Below, one piece after another: positions 35,301-43,071 of a stretch of 64,000 nt of DNA. The position numbers and the translations under genes were made by a program. How positions within the stretch are numbered: position 1 is the first letter of the stretch; every line of letters starts with the position of its first letter. The notes below the pieces were generated by a model that saw nothing but the letters and a program-made list of their open reading frames with translations, did no database searches and had not been told where the DNA came from. This DNA comes from Branchiostoma lanceolatum (taxonomy: Eukaryota; Chordata; Leptocardii; Amphioxiformes; Branchiostomatidae), in contig NC_089732.1 of the NCBI RefSeq assembly GCF_035083965.1, forward strand, positions 10,865,424-10,929,423. Reading direction: 5' to 3'.

Positions 35301-36792
35301 GAAATTGCTACAATGGCGGTCGTTTGAAAATCTTGGACAAAACTTGTGGTGGACTGCACTGCACTAATGATGAGAGTGGTTTTCCAGACCCACCCCTTGT
35401 CTACTCACTTTCTGACTTCGTTTTCAAGGCAATGCAGGCCCTCATAATGTATTTGCAGAAAGTTTTGGAGGAAAAAGTTCTGACAACTTGCATCATTGCA
35501 GGTTACAGAAAAAATATTTGGAGGCCTGATCAGCAATAGGCCATGATTACTCACCCTCCGATTTCATTTTCAAGGTGATGGCCTTTTCTATCGTTCCATC
35601 AGAGCTCTTCACCTGACAGGAGAACGCCCCCACCCTGAAGTCACGTGACTCGTCCCAGATCTTGACGCTCTTGGCTCCGGCAGAGCCGCCACTATTCCTC
35701 TTCTTTGTAAATGTCCTTCCCGCGCCGGTGTTGACCTCAATGCCAAATGGGTACCTGAGGTATCACAAGACATCCATATTGAAGCTCCAGGACATACATG
35801 TGTACAGTTACTTATTGATTAGATAACATAAGAATTTTTGGATATGGAATCGGACGAGATTTTGGAAGAGACATAAAATGGGGGTCTTAGAGCATGTTAC
35901 AACCACCACCTCATTACTCAGATGGGTACCTACGAGCTGTACATGTATGTAATAATACAACAAGGTGAATATTCATTTGCTTAAACTGTATGTACCAAGG
36001 CATAGACCTGGACCTCAGGATCTGTTCTCATGTTGTTCTTCCAGTCAGCATAACTCTTTTTTTTAAAATCTGATATTACCAACAGATTAAATTGTTGTGG
36101 ATAAATGTTAAAAAAGAACAGGTACCTGTTCTGGTTGACAACACTTCCGGTGTAATAACAGTACAGCCATGTGTCCGCTAACTCCTCAAAGAACTGGAAC
36201 TTACTGACGACTGTGACATCTACAACACCTGAAGGAAAAATAACAGGGCTTCTTTGTTATGTGTCTGTAATATTCATGATTTAGGACAACAAAAAATCCC
36301 AGATTCAGAATGCTTCTACCTTTGATTGCTATTTGATCCTGACATAATCAATTCTGATTTATTGATTTGATTGATTGATGTTTTAGTCTTACCATTGGCC
36401 TGAAAAGATTGGGAGACATTTCTTTAACCCTTTGTAAAAAAATGAGCCATGAAAATCCAATTTTCAGGGGAGGGAGGGATCTTGTCACAAGAAATCAAAA
36501 CATGTGTAACTTCCAATTAACTGGACTTTAGATGATCTTATTACTCACTCAAGTACTGTACAGTACACATGGTGGTATCATGGTTTTTCAGAGTGAGTCT
36601 TTGTAAACCATGCATTATAAGTTTTGCATGCTTTCAGGGATCAATCTGAAAACATCTGCTGACCAAATTTTCAGAGTTTCAGTTTCCTGAGATTTCACAG
36701 AGGTGGTATACTTAGTATGACCTTAACCTACCTTCTGTAGTGTGTAACACTAGAATCAACGTCCAGGCCAGCAGTGCTCCCCTGCCTTCCAT
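11253..36792 (-). CDS. Receptor protein tyrosine phosphatase with Tie-like ectodomain (complete, 38 exons)
   Basis: Start ATG 36790-36792, stop TGA 11253-11255. Every exon has AG/GT borders and all phases match. Coding total is 4659 bp, 1552 aa. Order: signal peptide (1-21), Ig1 (22-121), Ig2 (122-206), five EGF-like modules (207-420), three FN3 (421-726), a membrane-proximal region with a furin-type RRKR (834-837), TM helix (about 903-928), basic stop-transfer residues, PTP D1 (about 971-1265) and D2 (about 1300-1552). It should dephosphorylate phosphotyrosine proteins at the plasma membrane. The cytoplasmic half resembles PTPRA/PTPRE (motifs [17 protein letters not shown], final YANFK). The Ig-EGF part resembles Tie receptors ([27 protein letters not shown]). 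The ligand is unknown. Exon coordinates are in the block entries. An alternative reading as two fused neighbouring genes is unlikely because phases run through. Confidence 0.88.
11546..11757. repeat. Imperfect (CA)-rich tract
   Basis: A long compound ACAC repeat with interruptions lies in the last intron of the phosphatase, about 25 bp from the donor of exon 11781-11916. Non-coding in any frame. Confidence 0.9.
12815..12822. promoter_or_regulatory. CRE-type palindrome upstream of nested gene
   Basis: A full TGACGTCA site lies 22 bp before the ATG at 12845. CREB/ATF proteins bind this sequence. Its position fits a core promoter of a compact intronless gene, but it also lies in the phosphatase intron. 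Function inferred only. Confidence 0.4.
12845..14260 (+). pseudogene. RING finger + NHL repeat gene interrupted by one in-frame TAA
   Basis: Part one (12845-13300, 151 codons) encodes a C3HC4 RING (C18, C21, C33, H35, C38, C41, C54, C57; [16 protein letters not shown]) typical of ubiquitin E3 ligases, then [14 protein letters not shown], as in amphioxus TRIM-like proteins, and a hydrophobic helix (about 103-126). TAA at 13298-13300 stops it. The very next codon continues the same frame, open to 14260, with NHL repeats (NPSGVTV ... [21 protein letters not shown] ... [21 protein letters not shown]). B-box and coiled coil are absent. One alternative is a 150-bp intron 13157-13306 (G|GTAGCT ... 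ACCCAG), which would remove the stop and the helix in frame. Otherwise it is a recent pseudogene, a null allele, or two proteins. It is nested antisense in a phosphatase intron. Confidence 0.75.
15230..15540. repeat. SINE-like dispersed repeat (family A, copy 1)
   Basis: Sequence from about GCTTTGCTACAGCTCACAGA through CACTGCACCACGTGGACACG matches, in inverse order, 38155-38400, and shorter pieces at 19015-19085 and 47030-47175 share the GCCAAGCACA and GATAAGTGTGTTGGG motifs. Lies in a phosphatase intron. No reading frame. Confidence 0.55.
15935..16045. repeat. Dispersed repeat (family B, copy 1)
   Basis: AACATCTACTACATAATTCC through CCTGAAAAGATTCGTCCAAA matches 32752-32860 with about one change in ten. 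Both lie in phosphatase introns in the same orientation. Confidence 0.6.
16812..16912 (-). repeat. tRNA-derived SINE head
   Basis: On the minus strand it reads TTGGTATAACGGCAGG, then GGCCCAGAACCCAGAGGTCC and GGGTTCCAATCCC, an A-box/B-box-like pair. The same head is seen on the plus strand at 58236-58300, so this is a repeat family rather than a functional tRNA. Confidence 0.55.
20298..20440. repeat. (CA)-rich tract
   Basis: Compound ACAC repeat in the phosphatase intron next to exon 20490-20587. Non-coding. Confidence 0.9.
21739..21836. repeat. Intronic repeat family C, with inverted end
   Basis: Unit TGTCCTTGGTGCTGAATGAC, spaced about 44 bp apart. Here an inverted unit (GCTGTCATTCAGCAC) is followed by two direct ones. 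Further units are at 24638-24720 (two), 25795-25820, 27538-27610 (two) and 33335-33360, nearly all in phosphatase introns. Confidence 0.6.
23651..23831. repeat. 181-bp inverted-repeat element
   Basis: Left AAAGCGCTTACC then CCAACAAGCTTTCGACCAGT; right arm is its complement ending TTGGTAAGGGCTTT. Arms of about 70 bp continue through the GATTTGACCCGA motif. Sits 77 bp upstream (minus strand) of exon 23453-23574 in the phosphatase gene. Confidence 0.75.
24638..24720. repeat. Intronic repeat family C, two units
   Basis: Two units of about 44 bp (TACTGTCCTTGGTGCTGAATGA then TACTGCCCTTGGTTCTCAATGA), each followed by AGCTACAT. In the intron on the 5' side of exon 24504-24558. Confidence 0.6.
26519..26599. 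repeat. 81-bp TTAA-flanked MITE (copy 2)
   Basis: Same orientation and length as the copy at 5380. It lies in the intron of the phosphatase gene next to the exon at 26660-26762. The ends TTAACCTTCTCC and AAAGGTTAA form short terminal inverted repeats. Confidence 0.65.
27003..27112 (-). pseudogene. Decayed duplicate of the end of FN3-3 exon
   Basis: A tandem copy of 27131-27238, offset by 128 bp, includes the 3' part of exon 27179-27398 and its donor (GGCA|GTAAGG). On the minus strand the copy still reads TYTGEGNHS, but a frame change/stop (GGG TAC TGA) follows. It could not extend the FN3 domain, so it is a dead exon copy in the next intron. Confidence 0.7.
27538..27610. repeat. Intronic repeat family C, two units
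   Basis: Two units about 46 bp apart, each with ACTGTCCTTGGTGCTGAA, in the intron between exons 27780-27883 and 27179-27398. Confidence 0.6.
28456..28536. repeat. Short TIR element (CTCCAAGCAGAT family)
   Basis: Left AATCTCCAAGCAGAT, right CATCTGCTTAGAGGTT. About 81 bp, in a phosphatase intron. Same ends as the large fold-back element at 6254-8887. Confidence 0.55.
29690..29790. repeat. Dispersed repeat (family D, copy 1)
   Basis: Contains CGACATTTCGGTGACC, CACCTTCCTCAGGGCAATAC and GACTGGTTC. The inverse order of the same motifs is found at 59245-59335 in ABCD3. Confidence 0.55.
32283..32355. repeat. TTAA-flanked MITE (copy 3, inverted, shortened)
   Basis: Reverse-oriented copy in the intron just 3' (left on plus strand) of EGF exon 32370-32507. 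It is about 8 bp shorter than the others because of an internal deletion. Confidence 0.6.
32752..32860. repeat. Dispersed repeat (family B, copy 2)
   Basis: Second copy of the repeat at 15935-16045, with ATAATTCCACCGGGGTACAT and CACCCTGAAAAGAT landmarks. Confidence 0.6.
33969..34089. repeat. Short TIR element (CTCCAAGCA family)
   Basis: 121-bp near-palindrome from AATCTCCAAGCAAATTTACT to TTCTGCTTGGAGATT, with inner arms TATGACAGTATC / GATACTGTCAT. In the intron upstream (minus strand) of EGF exon 33738-33869. Confidence 0.7.
34486..36792 (-). other. Phosphatase exons 1-4: signal peptide and two Ig-like domains
   Basis: Coding exons: 36732-36792, 36126-36228, 35555-35754 and 34486-34740. Exon 1 encodes a classic signal peptide ([15 protein letters not shown]). 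A likely UTR acceptor (CCATCCAATAG) puts the mRNA exon border near 36848. Ig1 has a cysteine pair (C44 in LYCYYTG, C101 in FSCQVK). Ig2 keeps the tryptophan (LEW155) and DEGIYEC (C188) but has no cysteine at the first canonical position. The last residues before the EGF block, IVRG, are placed as in Tie receptors. Confidence 0.85.
34797..34958. repeat. Dispersed repeat (copy 2)
   Basis: Diverged copy of the element at 5955-6153, in the intron immediately upstream (minus strand) of Ig exon 34486-34740. Begins TAGTCTCTACCAGATTAAC and ends GGAGGAGGCTA. Confidence 0.5.
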
Positions 36793-37705
36793 GTCTGCCG
36801 ATCACTTCCTGTGACACTTGCTTGAACCTCAAGAGGGATCTGGATTCTCTATTGGATGGTAGAAGGAAAACAAGCCAACGTCACCACACAGTAGTCCAGT
36901 TAAAATCCAGGTCTACCTCTGGAGCTCCTGAGTAACTTCACGCAGTGGGGAGAACCACTGGTGCTAGGGGTAGCTTCCTCTTGATAATTGTACAGTAACT
37001 ATTGGAGAGAATTTGTCCTGTTCCTCAGTGTACAGTAGTAGAATTGTTCCTCTGGCTAAGTGTAATATGATAGATTTTCTCCAGGTCACTGGCTAGACTA
37101 TATTTGTCTTGCAAACCTGCTTCATCCTCATTAGGCCATACCAATTTAATGTCTTGGTTTCTAAGATTCATTGTTTTTTTTTCTGATTTGACGAAAATGA
37201 CTATTAATAGACCACAAAAATGTGTAGATTTTGTACCATTCAGAAAGTCAATCAACACCAATATGCTCATTATTTTTTACCAAAAGCTGAAGAAAGTCCT
37301 TTTCTTCCTACTTGTTACTGCCCCCTTTTATCAATGCATTTCAGAAACTTCAGTATCAGAAACACAGTCTGACTCAATTATTTTCCATGAACCAAGGATT
37401 CCAAGAAACAAGAAATGAAATCAATGTGGCCTAATTTTTTTTCCTTACTCTGTTTGTCTACTTGGCTCACCCTCATTATGCACCAGTACAGCCCCAAAGC
37501 AGTGCACCAGGCTGGCTAAGTACATACTCATCACCACTGACAAAACAATTTGGTCTTGCTAAAGCCTACATTATGCAGATTTCTAACTAAGGGCTGAATT
37601 CTACCAACAGTAACCCTTGCATGCTTATACTTTTTTTCCTTCACCATAACCTGACTGCTTTTTGGGATATCCAAAAAAAAAAAGTAGAACTAAAAACTAT
37701 CTCTA

Positions 37706-37935
37706 AACTTTATTCTCGTGTGAATTATGGCAGTTTTGAGGCATGACATTCAAACATGGCTCGAAAATATTTTCCCATTAGCATGATCAACACATTAGTC
37801 ATGACCTCGGCTGTTTTAGGGATTATTTACATGTAGCTGTGGACATATACATGATTGTGTACATGGGAACATTTTTCTGAGCCATGTTTGAATGTCATGT
37901 GTCAAAACTGCCATAATTCACACGAGAATAAAGTT
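37706..37935. repeat. 230-bp TIR element
   Basis: Starts AACTTTATTCTCGTGTGAAT and ends ATTCACACGAGAATAAAGTT; arms of about 70 bp extend through GACATTCAAACATGGCTC. Few mismatches between arms, so probably a young MITE. Confidence 0.8.
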
Positions 37936-38154
37936 GAACACAACTGACAGTTGTGACCAACAAACTTCGTGTCACATTCCCTTCATTCTAGCGCTTAACA
38001 TTTGGTCACAGGGCAAGCTATATCGCAAATGTATACTGTTAAAATAATCTTGCAAAATGTGTTTGTGAAAATTCCAAAAAGATGAGATGGGCGAACAGTT
38101 GTAAAAGTTACTGAAGTAGTTGTTTCACCTGCCAGTCTGTTTTGTCTGCAATGA

Positions 38155-38400
38155 AAGTGAAAAAAAACTCAGTGGAGCCAGCAGCCTGAGTTCGCGCCCG
38201 GGCCTGGACAAGACTGGAAAAGAGTACATCGTCCTTTCGAAGGGGACGTATGGCCGGCGGCCCCGTGTATGAGGGAGCTTTAGGGCGTCAAACCTCTGCA
38301 AGTAAAGGAACTCATCACGCTCAAGAAGAGTAGGGGTGACGCGGTGTGCTTGGCTAACAACACCCGAGCTGTAGCAAAGCCGCATTGCACTACTAGGTAA
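38155..38400. repeat. SINE-like dispersed repeat (family A, copy 2, inverted)
   Basis: Inverse of the repeat at 15230-15540: contains AGGGCGTCAAACCTCTGCA, AAGAGTAGGGGTGACGCG and CGAGCTGTAGCAAAGC in matching order when complemented. GC-richer than its surroundings. Confidence 0.55.
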
Positions 38401-38796
38401 CAAAAAAGCGTCTGAGATTCGACCGCTTTACCTTTATCTTTTGAGTCTGTGGGAAAAGTTTTATGTCATAATTTGCATCCCTTCATTTACGGAAGGCCCT
38501 CCTAAATCCTTATGTGAGACTGGTATGTTCTCTCTCAGCACATGTACATTAGCAAAAGAGAGAAACAAAGCCAACCTTGTATGCCTTTTGAATAAGGGAA
38601 TTCCTGGTCTGTTTAAAAATCTCTTGGGCCTCTTTCTCTAGTTTCGGTCTTCTGTGGTTGGTGGTCCTGTTTGTGGGTCAGCCTGACTCAATGAGCTGTG
38701 TCAAACAGACCTTCCTCTCCCATGTCACAGGCATGTCCAATTACTCTGAGCCAGAGCACATGTACAGTACATGGAATGGGAGGGGCTACTACCAGT

Positions 38797-39157
38797 AATC
38801 TCCAAGCAGATGTTGGGGGAGCAGGGTTGTCATCAGGACCCGTCCCTCGGTCCCAGAAGGGAAATTTGCTTGTTGGGATGAACAAACATTTCACCGAACT
38901 GTCCCAAAAATGACATGAAACTGATGAAAATTCAATTTTGTATGCTAAATTGACTGACTTAACAACGAAAATCAAAAACATGAGGTCCCAAACATTGAAT
39001 GCGCAGCACAGAAAAAAAATTAATGCCGAAGGCTTAATAGTTTTGTTTTCATAGCTAGCTGCCCAATTCTGTGTCACACCATTGGAGAAATGGTCTGACA
39101 GAAAAGGGTAGCTAGGAAAAAAAAACGATTTAGCCTCCCCCCAACATCTGCTTGGAT
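38797..39157. repeat. 361-bp TIR element (CTCCAAGCAGATGTTGGGG family)
   Basis: Left AATCTCCAAGCAGATGTTGG, right CCCAACATCTGCTTGGAT. The ends match those of the 2.6-kb fold-back element. Internal sequence GGGAAATTTGCTTGTTGGGATG resembles 23140-23190. Confidence 0.65.
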
Positions 39158-39208
39158 ATAAGCGGCTACAACACTAAAGAGACTGTGGTATCTTTTAATT
39201 GCCCAGTT

Positions 39209-39347
39209 AACTCCAAGCAGATGTTGGGGTACAAAATTTGTAACATTTTCTGACCAACCATTTTTTCTGGCAGAGGAGTGGACTAGCAAAAATGTTGGCC
39301 ATTCAAACAATACTGAGATTTTCCACCTCTACATCTGCTTAGAGATT
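39209..39347. repeat. 139-bp TIR element (same family)
   Basis: Left AACTCCAAGCAGATGTTGGG, right CTACATCTGCTTAGAGATT, with AAAATTTGTAACATTTTCTG inside. It lies only about 50 bp from the preceding copy. Confidence 0.65.
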
Positions 39348-40254
39348 AGGTGCTCAGTAGGAGAGTGTCCTGGAAGTGTCCATTTCAAAAGTTTAATATT
39401 TAACAAATTCATACAGCAGATGTAAGTTACACTTTCTATCTGTATCTGCAGTCAGTGTGTGGTGAACTTTACCAAAGAATCCCATCATTTCATCATCACA
39501 TTTTTCTTCTGTCAATATTCATATTCAATTTTGGTATACCAGACATTTCGGTATCAAGTGAGAAAAATATGTGTCACTCGACGTGTGATCAAAACTTCAA
39601 CAACCAAAAAAGGACTAGATTGCCATAAAGTGATTCAAAGTCAACTTGTTTGCGTGCCATGTTGTAAAAGGCCAAGTTCGCAGGCAACTGTGATGACATT
39701 TCTTCGCTAACCTTGCCCTGAATCTGCTGAATCTGTCCATTGTCTGTTTGCATTTATCACTCTGTGTGAAGGCCAGGGTGCGCTACCCACCCACTTCCCT
39801 GCTTAAACACAGCCATGACCTAATGCCTCAAGACATGCCACTTCCACCCCATTCTTGACATTCTCCATTGAATTCTCCCAAGGTGTCTGTCTTGGGCATG
39901 CTAACAAGACTGTCAACTCTAAGTGTTAAACCATCTGTTTTCAGCACAATGACTTGTTTTATGATTCTTAAGTTGATGGCAATGCCACAAGCAAATATTA
40001 TCAAAAAGACAAATTTTTCTATGTCGGCAAGCAATTAAACACAGTATTAAAGACTCAGTCAACTTTATGTGTCTAACCATCTGTTTTCAGTACAAATTAC
40101 TACAAGACTTGTTCTATGACAATGACACAAGCAAATACAAAATGTATTGTCTAAAAGCAAATTTTTGTCTATGTCTGCAAGCAATTAGCCACTTTAAAAT
40201 AGACTTGCAAATCAAAAGACATAAAGCATGTCTGTAAAGATATCAACAATCATC

Positions 40255-40408
40255 TAAACTCCAAACAGATGTTGGGTGGACAACTGTAAAGGCTTGTAAC
40301 CAACAGGCTTTTCTTGGGTTGGAGGTGTATTTAAGTTGTCAGAAAAGCCGGCCAGACAATTCTCTACATTATATATATTTGTCTGCCCCAACATCTGCTT
40401 AGAAACTA
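40255..40408. repeat. 154-bp TIR element (same family)
   Basis: Left TAAACTCCAAACAGATGTTG, right GCCCCAACATCTGCTTAGAA. A third clustered copy within 1.6 kb. Confidence 0.65.
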
Positions 40409-40826
40409 GTCATCATCTATGGAGTGACTGCTGGTAGTACAAAACAAATTTATGGACAATTTCCAAACCCTAGACCGAACCATCAAAACTGCATCTGCAA
40501 CATTTTGTCATGGGCAACATATGGCTATTTCAACCAGGATTCAAGTAGAAAACTTTGATATGTCCCTTGTTATACACCATGCTGTGTAGGCCCCGCTTTT
40601 CACCCTTGATCCCTGACTACTGCCAGGCATCAGCCCACAAGCCCCATCCTTCCTGTATTCAGTCCTTCTGTGATACCTCCTAACTTCCTCCAGACAGCCT
40701 GAGTGTCCAAACCATCACTGACAGCTTTCAGCTACTTTAGCAATTTCAACATTGCTGTGGCTGCTCTCTAGTATTAAATTACACTATGTCAAGGCTACAA
40801 GAGATAGACAGATAACATCATTAAAC

Positions 40827-40836
40827 ACTTACCCAA
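40827..40836 (-). other. Candidate donor of a 5' UTR exon of the phosphatase
   Basis: On the minus strand CCATTGG|GTAAGTG is a strong donor. The matching acceptor would be at 36849-36850 (CATCCAATAG), which precedes exon 1. This would place the promoter right of 40833 and make a 4-kb first intron. No transcript evidence. Confidence 0.35.
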
Positions 40837-43071
40837 TGGGAAGAGCAATGTCACAGCCGACACTGACAGCAAGGTCTAACTGAGGACAGATCAGGACATC
40901 AGACACTGTAAAAGACACTGTTGCGTTCAGTCCTCTTCAACTTTCTGACTCAGGAGCTGAGATTGACTCATGCTACTACATAGTTACATGTACTCTCGGA
41001 AACTGAAACCTGCCAGAGTGGACAGCACAGACATGCACCAGGAAAACACATTTGGCAGACTGGACCTCCCATAGGAAATGTGTTATGAATGAGTCATTCT
41101 GTCTCTGGGGACCCCATAAGTCTGTTAGAGCCAACCAACTGCCCAGCTGGAGGAGGAAGTGCTGTCCATCATTGGGGATATTCCATTTCAACACTAGTTA
41201 GGGGTGGGATGGTTGGAAACTTTATTCTCCAAGCAGACGTGGGGTTCAGCTAAGAGTTTTACAAACATTTTTGAGGCATTTTCTATGTCTATCTAGTTGT
41301 CCTAGGAGAGTGGCAAAGAGATAAGAACATTGGCCACTAGATGATTTTTTTTAAATGCCTCAAAAACATGCATAAAACAACAGGCAAACCCTAGGTAAAG
41401 TGCTTGAAGGTTAATTGGATAAAGCTGACAAGCAAATTGATTATTGTTGACTGAAGTGTCTAGCACTTTACCTTCAATAATTTCTATGAAGCCACTATCC
41501 TGTCATTTTTCTCCTTTCTACCTTGTACTGATCAAACAATTAATGAAATTTGGACTCATTTTATTTCATTTCCAAAGACAGTGATCCTTTTATAGTCTAG
41601 TCTGCAAACATGGACAGGTACTGAAATCCCTTGGGATATTCAGTGACCTTGCCTAATCTAGGGCTATTCCATTTTGAAATGTCATGGGGGCAGCCAAGAG
41701 AAGTCACTGGACCCCACTTCCTTCCTTTTGACCACCTGCAAATTGGTCTGAATACTGACCGACGGAGGCCAGAACTATTTTTAAGTTAATTTAACAACAA
41801 AATGTGTTCCTCCCCTATCCTTTCTTTCAAAAACTTTCCTGACCACCCACATCAATAGAAAAGGCCCTTTACACATAACTTTATTTCCTAAGTTGTTTGA
41901 AAAACACACCCCAAGCATGTTGACAATGGAATGACCCTATTGAAAAGTATTTGGCCAGTGTTTCTGGCGCTTTGCCCATTCCCACAGAAGTTGTGCTGGA
42001 CAGATGCCACCTGCATACAAACCATGCCCTTCTCTTTGATACATGTGAGTGTGACTTCCTCCCAAGACAGGGACTTCCTCCCTTGGAAAGGGCAGCTACA
42101 CAATCCTACCCACCCAGTGGGTGGAATACACTGTGACAATCATGGCCAATTAGAACAGTGGGCTGGACGAATGCAATTGGTTGTTACTGATGACTATCGT
42201 TTTCTTCTGACAGATTTTTTTCAGTCTCCTCAGCAAACCCATTATTAAAGCTGACAATTGCAGGAGGAGGTTCTATTCAACTTGCCTCCAGGCAGTGATT
42301 TGACAACATTTTTTTCTTCAAATTAAAGATCATTTATAGTATATTAATGATCATCATCATCATACAGACACTGCTGATAACTCCTTGAAACATTAGGACT
42401 AAATACTAGAAGTAAAAGAAGAAGAAAAAAATGTCAAGACAACAGAATGGCCATGATTTTTGTTTATATTATATTGTATAGTCTAAAAGGTCTAGATTCT
42501 GTCAAGTATAAACTGTAGAGCTGCAAATTATCTGTCATGCTACAAGAAACAAATGTTCGATCTTTCTTTCTTCCTTTGGCAAAGGCCTCCAACCAAAAAA
42601 TAAAATATACAATATAAAATAGAACAATTTCATACATTTTTGAATCTATTACATTTTAATAATCCTGCAAACAAACAAGTAAGCAGGGAAACAAACTGCT
42701 GCTGATGAATGACCTTGTTAATTAGCAGATTATTGGCACAATTCACTGTTTACATAGTTGGCACAATCTGGCTTTGGCATTAAAAATCAATTAAAGCACC
42801 TTATTTTAAAATCTAATATATACAATTTCTGACAAAGTATGAATGCATGTTAAAATATCAATTACGTTTGCTCAAATGTAAACTAGACAGCACAATAATA
42901 TATAAAAGGTTACTAATAATCATAGATAATGATGGCTAGCATATCAATTCTTTTTGACACACGGATTATAAGTTTATACCGTGGCTCCTATACTCTATAC
43001 TCTGTATTCTCAATCTTAACTCCTTTTGATTCTTAGAGATACATTGTTACGTTTCATTGTTTAGTATCTCT

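Larger units (their letters stand above)
36793..43071. other. Intergenic / 5' flank between phosphatase and oxidase
   Basis: No coding exon is supported. It holds several inverted-repeat elements (listed), a SINE-like copy and a possible 5' UTR exon donor at 40833. Open stretches on both strands at 41890-42250 overlap each other and carry no family signature. The remainder is plain AT-rich sequence. Confidence 0.5.

Noticed and set aside
41888..42248. Overlapping open frames on both strands
   Set aside because: No splice context, no family motif, and the same bases are open on both strands, which suggests low stop density by chance.
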